Below are positions 30,788-42,275 of a DNA stretch of 64,000 nucleotides, piece after piece. The notes under the pieces were generated by a model, which was given only the letters and a program-made list of their open reading frames with translations, ran no database searches and was not told where the DNA came from. This stretch comes from Dactylorhiza incarnata. Its lineage: Eukaryota; Streptophyta; Magnoliopsida; Asparagales; Orchidaceae. Each line of letters begins with the position of its first letter. The first letter of the stretch is position 1. The stretch is from positions 2,914,001 to 2,978,000 of the forward strand of contig JAWHQI010000202.1 of assembly GCA_033032865.1 (NCBI GenBank). Direction: 5' to 3'. The translations under genes and the position numbers were made by a program.

Positions 30788-32183
30788 CTATAGTCATCAT
30801 TTTTTGTAATTATTTTTATTTTTTATCCGACGGCTTAAGCCTGTTTAGCCGGTCGGTTTATACAGTCTAACATGTATTTTTTGGGAAATTGAATGAAAGA
30901 AGTGTTACCTGTTCAACGGCTTGTCCTTGCGACTTTTACTTACTTGCAATATGTGACTTTTGTTTTAGCATTAGGCCTTATAAACCGCAGGTTCTTTCTT
31001 GAACTCTCCAGAGAATATATCAAGCCGCGCGGTTAAAATTTAGTTCGAGCGGTTAGCAATTCGAGCTCTCACTTTGCGAGAATTCTAAATAAATAAATAA
31101 ATAGCCCGAATATCATAAGATGTTGTCCGGACGGCTTGAGTCTACCATCATTCAGTAAAGATGAATCAAAGCTTAAAAATGTCTGAAATGAAATCTTCAC
31201 TAGTCCTTCTCATAAATAAGAGACCGTGCGGCTTGCATATATAGCAGGCGTCTAATAATCCGCATTCCGCATTTTCAAGAATTCGAGATAATGCCTCTGA
31301 AATTAACCAGACAAGTACCAAGCCGCGCGGCTACCGCATAATTCTGGCGACTTGTTCACATAACCCCCGAATACTTAAAAAATGATGTAATGGAACATAG
31401 ATCTGGATTATAATAAGAGATGAGCGATTATTAAGATATGCGTCTACTTCTCAATCCGAGCGGTCATTAATTTGATCTCCTCTTTATGAAGTTGCCAAAG
31501 GAGAATTCTCCATAAGCTTAGATGATAATTAACAAGTCGTGCGGCCTACATACAATCCGGGCGACTAATAAACTAAGTCGATCAATTTTAATGTTGCGAG
31601 AATCCTGATTTTTGTTGAATGTTTTAATATAAACAGAGCGGATACTTCCTATGTCAACTCGCAATATTAATCAACTGCATTAATTGATGATCAACCCGAT
31701 TCAAACTGACCGAAGGATATCATTGAGATAATGTAATAAGTTCCACAAGTCATTCGAGTAATCTGGTCTGTTAAGATCATTGCCAACAACATGTTTATCT
31801 CCTTTCCTTGTGGCTTAATCTGTTGTAACCTGTTCTCTAGCATTTAAAGCTAAGATTTTTCTAGCCTCTACGGCTAGATTCATTCTAACCGATTGGTTAG
31901 TGTATTAAGTTGCTATTATATTCAAGCCGAGCAGCTTAATGAGTTAGACCACCTGGTATTAAAACTTATATCATATTGCTGTTATACCTGCTTTTCCCAA
32001 GCCGATCGGTTTAATAGATCAAACCGCCCGGTCTCTATGATACCTGTTAAATCCTGTTTTTTTCCTGAATGGTCTTAAAGGACCATCAGAGAAGGAATAA
32101 CTTCCTATAAAGAAGTAAAATGATTACAGGCTCAGATGACCAAGTGGGCAGGTGGGCATAGGCGGCGAACATTGCTTTCCTCA
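30788..32183. other. AT-rich non-coding tail of element H or its LTR
   Basis: No gene or RNA seen. Scattered symmetric words such as GCCGCGCGGC/T and ACCGCGCGGT (near 31024 and 31322) continue the GACCGC/GCGGTC theme of H and of elements A-D. Probably 3' untranslated or LTR sequence of H. Confidence 0.4.
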
Positions 32184-32601
32184 TGTAACGTCCCAACGCC
32201 CTGGACTTACCATCAGGACAACGTCCACCGACAGCCTCGCCTGGCGACCGTTACCGGGCTGCAGCCCAAGCACCTGAACCCCTCTCCAGCCCTCAGGCGG
32301 GTTGTTAGTGGCCACAACCTCCCTTTGGTGAGAAGTGATCCAATTGAGCCCCCTTATGGGGCCTTCCCAGGAGGTCACCCATCCCAGTACTACTCCATTG
32401 GGATGGGTGACCTCCTGGGAAGGCCCCATAGAGGCACTCAACTGGATCACTTCTCACCAAAGGGAGGCTGTGGCCACCAACAACCCGCATGTGGGCTGGG
32501 GAGGGGTTGGGGTGCTTGGGCTGCAGCCCGGTAACGGTCGCCTATCGAGGCTTTCGGTGGACGTTGTCCCGATTGTTTGGCCATGGCCTTGGGACGTTAC
32601 A
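32184..32601. repeat. 418-bp near-perfect palindrome with 5S rRNA-like core
   Basis: The left arm starts TGTAACGTCCCAA and the right arm ends TTGGGACGTTACA. Complementarity extends with few mismatches to a 13-base loop at about 32387-32399, arms about 200 bp each. On the minus strand, about 32361-32394 matches the 3' half of plant 5S rRNA (GAGTAGTACT, then GGATGGGTGACCTCCTGGGAAG) at about 33 of 34 positions. The right arm repeats the last 22 bases of that match on the plus strand. That part of 5S RNA includes the internal box C promoter. Cassandra-type elements also carry 5S sequence in their LTRs. Confidence 0.85.
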
Positions 32602-33960
32602 CCCGGCCACCTGAGCGCCACCCCGACTGGCCAATGCCACCACCACCTTCGTTGAGGTGGTGGCCGGCGATTAAGGGTGGTTGGACGACCTGAGGTGGCC
32701 GGAGTGAGGAGTTTTCACGGGGGAAAAAGGGCTCAAAATGAGCCCTATTGGAAGCTTATTTCGAACCCGATTTGGCTCGAATCAAGCCCCAATCTAGATG
32801 ATGATCTAGCACTAGGGGAGAGGAGGCGGATCGGACCTGATTCGTGGCCTGGTGGCACGTATTCTGGCGAGTTGCCATTACCGGTGGTGGAGCATTTGGT
32901 GCCATGCCAATTTGCACTTGGAGAGCTCAATTTATTTAGGGAAGAGGGGGGTTTCACTCGTTTCCGACCTCTGAAGGTGTTAAAGAGGTAAATTGAGACT
33001 ATGGGGGAGGAGTTACTCGAATTACCATTAATGGCCATGGGTGGAGATTTCGGTTACACTTGGGGGGGGGGGGGGGGGGGAGGGGGGTTGAATTGGGCAT
33101 CAATGTGGCCGGGAGAAAGCTGGAAACTTCTCCTCTCCCCAAGAGGAGATGAATGGTGCCATCAATGGAGGGAGTTGGGTGTTTCTTCTCCTCCTCCATT
33201 AACTCCCCCTTCTCTCTCTCTCTCTCTTCCAAATTGGGTTTTCTCTCTCCTCGCTGATTTCCATAAAATTGAATGTCCTAATCAGTAGCACTCAACTCCA
33301 TTAGGTGGTGGACCACCAAATGGATTTGGGCAAATTGGGTCTAGCCCAAGAGGTTTGGGCTTGATTTGGGCAAATTAGGTCATTTTGACCTAATTTAGGA
33401 CAAGGTTGACTTTGGTTAAATTGACCATTTGGGATGACCACAATGGATGGGTAGTGACCCCTTGGACTCCCTCAAGGGTTAGGAAGGTCTAGGTAGGGTC
33501 AATTTGGCAAGGTGAGGGTGAATTGCCCCTTAATAGGGCACTTTTGACCAAATTGGGGCTATGGCTGACTTAGGTTAAATTGGTCAATTTGGATGTCCCA
33601 TGATGGGTCATTTTGGTCCATTAGGTCCATAGTATCCCTATAATGGTAGGGGCAAGGTCAATTTGGCATAGTGAAGGCCAATTGACCCTAATTGAGTTAG
33701 TTTGACCAATTTAGGGTTAGGGTTGACTTTAGTCAATTTGGCCTCTTTGGTTGACCCCAATTAGTCCTTTGCGCTCTAAGGAGACCCCTAATGGCTTAGG
33801 GATGTTATGGTCGGGTCAAAGGTTCAAGGTGAGGCTCTAAAGTCCAACCCTAGGCTTGGTATCTGAAAATTGCTAATTGCAGACCACTTAGGTTTTCTCC
33901 TTCTCTCCTAAATTCACATGGTATTAAGCTCTTCCTATGGTTTTGTCATGACCTAGTCAA
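32184..33960 (-). mobile_element. Gypsy G2 LTR, left part (3' LTR on minus strand)
   Basis: Begins TGTAACGTCCC on the plus strand. The other end of the same LTR is at 58100 (GGGATGTTACA), after removing copia C, so the LTR is about 1.8 kb with TG...CA ends. It is followed at 58101 onward by minus-strand gypsy pol remnants, which fixes the orientation. Contents: the 5S-bearing palindrome (32184-32601), a poly-G run of 19 (33062-33080), a CT microsatellite near 33212 and 'ttgacc'-rich sequence. Open frames at 32136-33363 are not genes. Confidence 0.65.
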
Positions 33961-35161
33961 TGTTAAAGTTTTGAAGTGGAAGTGAAGTTGAGCTGGGCGG
34001 TGTGAAGATTGGAGACCGCAGAGACCGCGCGGTCTGTGCTGGTTTTTTGTCGGTTTGTCTCAGCGGTTTGTTCTGAGCAGTCTGATCTAGAAGACCGCCT
34101 CTTCTGTTCGGGCGGCTTGTGCGGGTTGGTCTGATGACTTGTCCTAATTCGGCCAGATGTTCTTGGTCTGTCTTCTTGTAGTGACCGGGCGGTCTGACAA
34201 CTAGTCTAGTCGGTCTGGTTTCTGGAGAAGTTCTTTGCTTTGCAATAAGACCGGGCGGCCGGCTTGTTGAGACCGCTGTGACCGGGCGGTTTGGTTGTAA
34301 ACCGCAAGGTTGAATAAAGGAGCTGTGAGCTATGCCGAGCTCGGGCGGTCTGCTTTGAGAGACCGCTCTCGATCTGATAGTCGGTTATTGTATCCCGGTT
34401 GTGCAGTGACGACATCCGTCTACTCGCATATAAATAGGGATGCTGGGCCCGTCATTATAAACGAGAACTGTAAGAACTCAAAGTAGGCTTGATTGTGCCG
34501 GTCTCTTTTTGAGGTCGCGCAGTTTGAGATTTAGTCTGACCGGTTTCTGTGTTCGCAGGTTAAGCGGTTTGCAGCTCGCGGTCAGCTTGTCTCCTTCATC
34601 CAGCTTTGAATAAACTAGTCCGGGCAGACTGTGTTTAGATGTTCACGGTTTGTGCAGCGGACTCAGTTGATCAGGCGGTCTTAAGTGGCCAGGCGGTCTT
34701 GAGTTGCAGTCTGTCACAAGTTGTAGTTCTTGTTCAGTGTTCGCGGGTTTTTTCTTTGATCACGACCGTACTGTCTGGGCGATCAAGAAGTGCGAACTGT
34801 TTGTTTTCAGAAGAGGAATAAGCAGCGAGTTGGCGGTCTGGGGTTGCGGTCTGACAGTTACGGTCTGTACTCTAATCGCGCAGTCTCAGCAGCTTCCGTC
34901 CGACTTGTCTATTCGCGCGGTCTGGCGGTCTCAAGTGTTAGGTCGATACGGCTTATTTTACACTTGTGTTTTGTGCTTCTCTCCTCCGTGTTTCTTATGA
35001 ATCATGTCTCGCCATGTATACCTCGCATTGTAAAGAGATATTCAATACCATAGTACTATTCATTCTTCTCATTGTCACTATAGTGCTACGCTTGTGAAGG
35101 GTTTTGTGAAGTGTGTTCCACATATTTTACACTTCATCTCCGGACCTCAAGTTTTTTAACA
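33961..35161 (+). repeat. Copia C 5' LTR (1201 bp)
   Basis: Rich in GCGGTC/GACCGGGCGG boxes. TATA box TATAAATA at 34429-34436, transcript region following, LTR end 'gttttttaaca' at 35161. Confidence 0.92.
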
Positions 35162-35253
35162 TGGTATCAGAGGTAGGTTGCTGAGATTGTGAAGTTGATA
35201 GTGCTGATACTTCTCTTGGGTTTCTCAAGTGGTTAGCAATCAGTGGGATAGCA
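35162..35253 (+). promoter_or_regulatory. Copia C primer binding site and leader
   Basis: TGGTATCAGAGG at 35162-35173 directly follows the LTR (Met-tRNA type). Gag ATG at 35254. Confidence 0.92.
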
Positions 35254-35812
35254 ATGGAAGGAGGATATGCTAGAGGTCTCGGTATTGAGCTTCTTACGCA
35301 GACTAACTTTAAAAAGTGGAAGTCTTGCATGGAGAGCTATCTTCTTGGCGAGGAATTATGGGAGGTAGTTGAAGGAGAAGCAAGACAAGCTGTGGTTCAT
35401 GCTGATGGGAATGTTGAGCTCGTGAAAGCTTGGAGAAGAATGAATGCTAAGGCAGAGTTCACTCTCAAGAGAGCTATCATTCCAGAGTTGTTTGATCACA
35501 TTATTGGGTGTGGATCAGCTGCTAAGATTTGGACAGTCTTGGATGGCTTGTTCAATAAGAAGAATGTAGCGAGGATACAATACTTAGCGAATGAGTTGGC
35601 GAAAGCAACTCAAGGAGATTTGTCCATTTAAACGTTATTCTTGAAGATGAAGAACCTCTGCGCAGAGATATCGGCTTTGGACCCGGATGAGCCTATCTCA
35701 GAAGCTAAGCTGAAGAGACACATAATCCACGGGTTGCAGAGGGAGTATGTTGCCTTTTTTACTTCTATTCAAGGCTGGGCCAATCAACCTTCATTGCTGG
35801 AGCTGGAGAACT
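35254..35812 (+). pseudogene. gag: Copia C gag, 5' part, broken by stop and by element L
   Basis: ATG 35254; TAA at 35629-35631 interrupts, and the same frame continues from 35632 to the L insertion at 35813. Capsid sequence 'GLGIELLTQTNFKKWKSCME' and 'LDGLFNKKNVAR' is clearly of the A/B family but more diverged. The last five bases GAACT are duplicated at 53341-53345, where gag resumes. Confidence 0.92.
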
Positions 35813-37647
35813 TGTTGGATCTGTAGGCGCACTTAGAGGGGGGTGAATAAGGGTTTTAAACACTTTAAACTTTAATAGAAAAACAATTGATATTTTGTTC
35901 GAAGTAATGTTAAATCAAAAGTAAAGAGATAATGAAATTAGAAATGAAATCAATTTTATTAAACAAGAAAAGACATGATTATCATTTATAAAATTGATTA
36001 CAAAATCTGATTTCAATGACGCTAGAAATCAAAGCGAATAATATGAAAAACCCTTTTTGTTTTCAATACCGACTCGTATCCCCACGAGCCGGTTGGCTTT
36101 AGCCGATCTCTCCCCAGATACGGCCTCAAGCCGCTCTAGCCTTCCTATCCCCAGAAAGGCCTCGAGCACCCCCTAGATCTACTCCATAGACCTAGTCATC
36201 GTGTGGCGAATTCCTCCCTAATTCCTACCTATACCTAGTCGCCATGTGGCGAATTCATGAACCGATTACAATGATAAAATATAAGAGTTACAAGATAAGA
36301 TAATTGAAAAACTCCCCTCTAAGTAGAAACCTTGATGTAGATTTCATTTCGCTTGCAAAGGTTCGATCGTTGTGGCTTGAAAGTCTTCCTCTTTGACGTT
36401 CTTGAGATCCTTGGATGACTCCAATTGATTAGAGATTGTTACAGCGAGAACACTCCATGTGTATGTTGAGAGAAGGCTTCTTGATCACCGTTTTGATAGC
36501 CTTCAATTCTTGCGCATGATTTTCTTTTATCTCCTCTAAAGAACTCTCTCTTTTGATGAGTGGGAAAAACCCCTCAATTTTCTCTAGACGGCTAGGGCTT
36601 TCAGCCCTCAAAAATTTCGACCAAATCCGTCAACCGAAATTCATTTTCGGGCTGTTTTAAATAGAGGTTTGCTGTCCAGGAAAGCTAGCACTGGCGGTAG
36701 TTCTATAGCGGGGCGGTAGCAGCGGTGAGTAGTTTCCTTCCTTCTATTCTCATCAATTTCGTGGGTTTGGCTTCTATCTTTGGAAATACATTATTCCCCA
36801 CGAAAATATGATATATTCTTGACTTCATAATGATATTGCATGCTCCTTTGGGTTTCTTAATTAAATCTTGATTAATTGGAGTTTCCAAATCTTGATTAAT
36901 CAAATCTTGATTGATCGGAGTTTCCAAATCTTGATTGATTTGTTTCATAATGATATTGCATACTCTTGATTGATTATTCCTTCCCGCGATATCTCCTTCC
37001 TCATTTGCTCCTCAATCAACATCATGATGGCGGGACATCCAAAAGTTACCGCTGGGCGTTAGCCTTAATGCGCCGCGATAGTACATTCCAAACATAGCGA
37101 CCCGTCGACATTCCTTTTTCTCCACTATTTCCTTTCTGTCAATAGTTTCCATATATGCTAACGCCAACGGTAGTGCAAACGCTCTGCGGTAGAGCACAAT
37201 TCTTTTTGTCGGACAACATTTTTGTCGAACCGGCCTTATATTTCGTCGACCGAATTTTCGTCGAACGGGATTCGGCTTTCGTCGATCGCAAATTCGTCGA
37301 ACGCAGTGATAAGCATTTCGTCGAGCGCAGCCTTCATTTTGTTGATCGAATACTAGCGCCAGTGGTAGTTCTAGCGCGCCGCGGTAAAGCATGCATTTCG
37401 TCGAGCACCGTGGTAGAGCATGCAGTTCGTCGAACACAGGTTTCATTTCGTCGAGCGCTAGTTCATCGAGCGCGGCATCCATTTCGTCGAACACAGGATT
37501 CTTTCTCAGTGGTTTCTTCTCAGCGGTTGTTAGCGCCAGCGGTAGGCTTAACGCGGCGCGGTAGAGCTTAACGCTGGGTAGGCTTAACATTGGGCGTTAG
37601 CCTTAATGCGCCGCGATAGTACATGCCAAACAAAGCATGTTCCAACA
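35813..37647 (-). repeat. Element L 3' LTR (1835 bp)
   Basis: Runs TGTTGGATCTGTAGG...CATGTTCCAACA on the plus strand. Contains TTCGTCGAACG-type boxes at about 37205-37500 and 'agcgccagcggtag' words. It is about 700 bp shorter than the other LTR: it keeps the start of the second 538-bp unit (about 37590-37628) and then jumps to the LTR end. Open frames here (37012-37590 minus, 37155-37571 plus) only translate the boxes. Confidence 0.9.
37205..37505. promoter_or_regulatory. TTCGTCGAACG-type boxes in L LTR
   Basis: At least ten occurrences of 'ttcgtcga' followed by acg, ccg, tcg or gcg lie within 300 bp, mixed with 'gcgccagcggtag' words. The other LTR has the same cluster at about 52220-52510 and again at about 52755-53050. 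The motif centre TCGA is shared with SIRE and G1 boxes. Confidence 0.7.
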
Positions 37648-37815
37648 AACTCCCCTTTTGATAATAACAAATCCCCTTAGAAAGAAATAATGCAATTGAT
37701 AGGAGTTTGTGTTTATAATGGAGATAAGAATGAAATTTAAGACATGTGCATATGCTCCCCCTAAATGAATGCTCCCCCTACAACAAAACTTCCTATGAAC
37801 TTGACTCCCCAAACA
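37648..37815 (-). promoter_or_regulatory. Element L polypurine tracts
   Basis: On the minus strand AAAAGGGGAGTT abuts the 3' LTR (37648-37660). Two AGGGGGAGCAT copies lie at about 37754-37762 and 37771-37779, and GGGGAGTC near 37805. Several tracts in a row are a Sirevirus trait. Confidence 0.75.
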
Positions 37816-40780
37816 TGTTAATTTCTTTCAAATTAATACTCGCCCTTTTGGTATTATCAAAAGATGGTGGAGAGAAAGACTAACAGGAATGTGTGCAATA
37901 TATAGGAGTGAGTTAAAGTGAGTTAAACGCTTAGAAAAACATACAATATATAGGAGTGAAAAAGGGAATGTGAAGAAATTGTCATAAGGAAACCACTTGT
38001 TGGAAAAAATGTATTCTTGATCGAGCGTACAAGTAGTAAAGATGTGGAAAGCATGAAGAAATATATTTTTGAGGCGAACATCTATATAAGAATGGTGAAG
38101 CATAGTAGATGATTAATAGTTTTAGATATAACAAAAATAGATGTTGTAGCAATTTAAGTACACAGAGGATTTTGCTTTATAGGAGTTTTAAGCATAAAAA
38201 GGTAATGATTTCCAAGTAACCAATCTACCCAGGCAATATGTTTACACCCTAGCTCCGTGCTAAGTGACCGATGGGCATGAGGAGCTGCAAACATGTCGTA
38301 GGTTGGGGTGTTAGTCCCATATGCAAACAGTAGACAAAACTCACCCTAGCACTCTTTCCCCCCAGTGCCTCGCAAGGCCCCACTGGAACCCTTCCTGGTT
38401 AAGGACAAGACATGACTTAGAGGTCAGGTAATCTAATGTCTACAACCCTACGCCCCCGCTATGGTGAGATATGAAGTCATGGATAATAATTATTGGAAAC
38501 ATTTAATCGTTTTAAATCTAATGATGAGTACATAGCCTATGGATTTATATTTTTATTTGATTTTTTTTAAATAAACAACTCACAAAGCTATTTTGGAATC
38601 CATTAATGAATCAGATTTTTTGGCATTACAATATTTTCATGTTTAGAGGGGTGTTTTTAGCATACAAATTTTTATTGAAATAGATCAGAGTTTTTAGCAT
38701 AAGAGTGATATTTGTGTTAGAATAACCAATATAAATTTTACCAAGCAAATCTACCATTTGTTGAAAAAGGAATTTTGATATTTAAGATTTGATATAAGCA
38801 TGAAAGCACAAGGTAAAAATATATGGTGATGATGCGGAAGACTTATAGAAATACAAGAAAACATCTTTTTTGTAATCATGATTATTCATAAGTAGAAATA
38901 TGAGTTAAATTCAAAAAGGAAGATGTTTTTTGCAAATCAAGTTATTGTAAAATCTTTTGACAATAAAGTAACCAAGCATGAAAGAAATATATCAATAAGA
39001 GACTACAACAATGTTATTGTAATTCACAAATTCAAGACATACCAAACATTGTAGAGAGCATGCTAGGTTATCTAGTGCATTTCATAAATAAAGAGTAGTA
39101 TAGAATTAGCATTAGGATCCAATACTCATGAGAAGAAGTGTTATGGAAGATAATGATGTGCACATATGTGTATTTTGAATAAAATAAACAAATGTTTTAA
39201 TAAAAAATACAAGAAATATGTAAAGTAAAGAACACAATAAAACACAAATAATTTTACTTCCACACACTTCAATGCACAAAAAAATGTACAACTACCAAGG
39301 TGCTTTGCACACACAATGCTCATTAAGACTTATCAGGGTGCAAAATAGTGCTTGGGGGATCACATATTTATTTTATTTTAATATTGAAACTAGTGATCCA
39401 GTGTACTTAAGAGTAAGTGGTTTTTATTTTGAAAGAAAGATAAGGTTTGCACAAGACACTTTACTATTCTTTCCAAGGTGCTCAACCTCACAACGCTTAT
39501 TAAGATTTATCAGGAGGTTCAAATAGTGCTTGGTGGAGTTATCTTTGTCACTTTATTTTATGATTTTTGTTTTGTACAAAGTTCTCCGAATACACTTGTT
39601 TTGCAAACCAATTGAATATATGAAAACATAACCACTTTTCTTAACTTTTCAAAGTGCAAATAAAGGTAGTGTAGGTAAGATACTTGTGCAATTTTAATTC
39701 ATTGTAATATTACAAAACATACACAAGCATTCTTAGATTAAAAACATATGTAGACAATGCCAAAATAAGTGAGTGAATAAATATCATTATCAAACATAAA
39801 ACATTTACTCATTTTTAGAGGCATGCTAAGCTTGGTTCTACACAACTTTTACAATATAATCTATGCACATGAGTTTAGAAGTAGCAAAGCATGATAAAGA
39901 CAATGTTCAAAGTAGTTTGAAAATATGAATCACAACATTGTAGAATGTCTTAAATGATAGAAGAAATCATGCTTGATATTTACAATAGAGTCCTTACAGT
40001 TTTTCTTGATATAAAAATGCTTTTATATTTTTGTATTTGATTTTGTTTTTGTTTGCACAAAAAGACAAATATTCACAAAAAATAAATGTTTTTGTAATTT
40101 TGTACTTTAATTTTTTTTTAAATTAATGAAATGCAGTAAAGCAAAAATTAGTAAGAAATATAAAAATACATATTTTTGTTGATTTTTGGACATTTAAAAA
40201 AGACAAAAAATCAGAATTTAGGAAAATTATGCTACCGCCAGCGTTAGAACCTAACATCAGGCGCTAGCAACAGAATTGAGATTCTTTATTTAAACACAAA
40301 TGATTTTTGTAATTTTTAATTCCGATTTGACATGATTATGATTAAACATACTAGGGGTAATCAAAATGACGCAAATATATTAAATACCTAAGCAAACCTT
40401 GCGCATATTATAAATTTAGCCTAATACCCCTAAAATACCTTTTAAATCCATTTCGACAATTATTTCATTAGTCTTAATAATACATAACAAATTTAGGATT
40501 TAATTTATATATGACTTTCATAAGAAATGGATCTAGAAGGATAAACATAAAAAGGATAAGTAGATCACTTGAAAAATGATATGACTTTTTATTCAACTTT
40601 ATTCAATTTGATTTATTAATGAATTTAGGTTTAATATGTGAAAATCATGTCACAAGTTATGCAAAGTGATCTTATCATGATGGCTCAAAGAAAAAGAAAA
40701 TAAACAAACAAAAATAGGTTAGGCATATCATAAAGTAGAATAATGATATTTTATTTTTAGTTGATTTCTACTTCATGCAG
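37816..40780. other. Element L non-coding internal region
   Basis: Very AT-rich, with no open frame that looks coding on either strand. One GC-richer island (about 38215-38480) reads 'ctagctccgtgctaagtgac' and similar sequence that I cannot assign. 'ccgccagcgttag' and 'aggcgctagc' near 40237-40264 repeat LTR words inside the body. It replaces where pol would be. Confidence 0.6.
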
Positions 40781-41074
40781 ATGATTGGATACTAATAAAT
40801 GAGAGATTTAGGTATCCAAAGAGGACCGGGTATGACGGTTCCTTTGGGGTACCCAAATACATCATGTTTGCTTTTGGGGAGATATGAATGAACGAGCCAT
40901 TTTGATTTGAGTTTGTGTTTCATCTTTAACTTTGGGCCGCCATTCAAACCTTGGTTTAATATTATTTTTATTTGTCAAATTTCCACGATGATTTTGCAAA
41001 ACATTATTTATAGGAAATTTGCCAACATTTAATTTTATGTTGGGAGAAACATAATTTTGTAAATAATAGTGATT
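40781..41074 (-). pseudogene. gag: Element L decayed gag C-terminus
   Basis: On the minus strand, downstream of the gag stop, fragments such as 'KPRFEWRPK' and 'CIWVPQ' can be read. They resemble the W-P-K/WVPK repeats found between gag and protease in Sirevirus polyproteins. Several stops intervene. This supports descent from a full Sirevirus. Confidence 0.5.
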
Positions 41075-42226
41075 TTAACTTTGATTTACAAATACTTTGT
41101 GTTTCTTACTCCTATTATTTGTCTTAGTTAAAGTATTCATATTCAACTTGTTTTTAGATATTTCTTGATATTGTGAATTTTTGTTTATGAATTTCATAAG
41201 CAAGTTGATTTTTGTTTTTAATTCATCATTCTTAATTATTAAATTATGTCTGGCTTTATTATAAGCGATTGTGCTATTTTTAAGAATGGAAACAATTGAA
41301 TCAATATGATTTTGATAGTTATTTCTATATTCATCAAATGTTTCATCCATCTCTTTAATTTCAATTTTATAGTTTTTACACTTAGCACAATCATTTTCCA
41401 AAGATGAATTTTCTAAACATAATCTTTCATTTTGTTCTTTTATAAAAAGAAGTTCATTTTCAAGTTCCTTGCATTTTTCTTTTAGATCATTAAATTCTAT
41501 ACAAGGTGTAATGTTTTCAACTAAGGAACCTTGGGTAGAACTAGATAAATTAGAATTTGATTTATCATTAATTTTTGCCTTTAAATTATTATTTTCTAAG
41601 CGCAAATGTTTATTAGCATTTTTTAATTTCTTAATTTTGCGCTTTGTTGTTTGAAGCGATTGTAATATACAAATAGAAGTACAAAAATTAGGAGATTTTG
41701 ATTTCCTTGCAGCGCTTGTGGATGAGGCAAGATTTGAACATATTGTTCCTTTGTCTTCTTCATCTTCCTCTTCCAAACAAGAGTTTCCATCATCCTTTCC
41801 GATTGATGAGCATTCTATGGATCCATCCTTTGAGTAGCTTTCTTGAATATTTGCGCAGGCTTGCATATTCTCCGGTTCTTGTGAATGTTCCGTACCTGTA
41901 GTAGGAGAATCATAAGTTCTTTCAAGAAAATTCCAAATCTCATATGCGGTAGGTAACATATAAATAAGTTTGAAAATATTTTGATCTAACGCACAAAATA
42001 GACAATTTGTAGATTTTGCATTTAAAACCATTTCATTTCTATTTAATACGCTAGGTGGCTTTTCAATAGTAATTTTCCAAACTTTTTCATCTAAGGCTTT
42101 AAGAAAATTTTTCATTAGTATTTTCCACCCTTTATAATTTTCGCCCAAAAATAAAGGTGGTGCTAAAGATTTTTCATTGGATGAAAATTCTTCCCCTCTA
42201 GTGGAAGCAAGATCATGAAGCGCCAT
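41075..42226 (-). CDS. gag: Element L gag-like protein without zinc knuckle
   Basis: Start ATG at 42226 (MALHDLASTRG); the open frame extends to 42274 only through a GTG inside the primer-site region, so the ATG is preferred. About 383 codons and no internal stop. Residues 20-95 resemble the Sirevirus/UBN2 capsid N-terminus ('APPLFLGENYKGWKILMKNF', then 'YEIWNFLERTYD'). The second half of UBN2 and the CCHC knuckle are absent. An acidic EEEDEEDK patch and a long Asn/Lys/Glu coiled coil follow. The intact frame in an element without pol suggests either recent insertion or selection on gag, as in TR-GAG elements. The role in particle formation is inferred. Confidence 0.75.
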   Translation of the reverse strand: MALHDLASTRGEEFSSNEKSLAPPLFLGENYKGWKILMKNFLKALDEKVWKITIEKPPSVLNRNEMVLNAKSTNCLFCALDQNIFKLIYMLPTAYEIWNFLERTYDSPTTGTEHSQEPENMQACANIQESYSKDGSIECSSIGKDDGNSCLEEEDEEDKGTICSNLASSTSAARKSKSPNFCTSICILQSLQTTKRKIKKLKNANKHLRLENNNLKAKINDKSNSNLSSSTQGSLVENITPCIEFNDLKEKCKELENELLFIKEQNERLCLENSSLENDCAKCKNYKIEIKEMDETFDEYRNNYQNHIDSIVSILKNSTIAYNKARHNLIIKNDELKTKINLLMKFINKNSQYQEISKNKLNMNTLTKTNNRSKKHKVFVNQS

Positions 42227-42260
42227 TATTCCCGGTTGTGAAGCCGATTTGGAATAACCT

Positions 42261-42273
42261 AGCTTTGATACCA
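42261..42273 (-). promoter_or_regulatory. Element L primer binding site
   Basis: Minus strand TGGTATCAAAGCT, two bases inside the LTR end at 42276, as in SIRE. It fits initiator Met-tRNA and fixes the orientation of L. Confidence 0.9.
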
Positions 42274-42275
42274 CT

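Noticed and set aside
32361..32422. A functional 5S rRNA gene
   Set aside because: Only the 3' third of 5S RNA is present, without the 5' half, box A or the T-run terminator.
32136..33363. Several open frames suggesting a cellular gene
   Set aside because: They overlap the palindrome and poly-G in an LTR, differ between strands without domain motifs, and stop at LTR features.
37012..37590. Proteins made of 'FVER/FVDR' or 'ALDEL' repeats in L LTRs (also 52026-53034)
   Set aside because: Open frames are produced by repeated TTCGTCGA words on either strand and lie inside LTRs.
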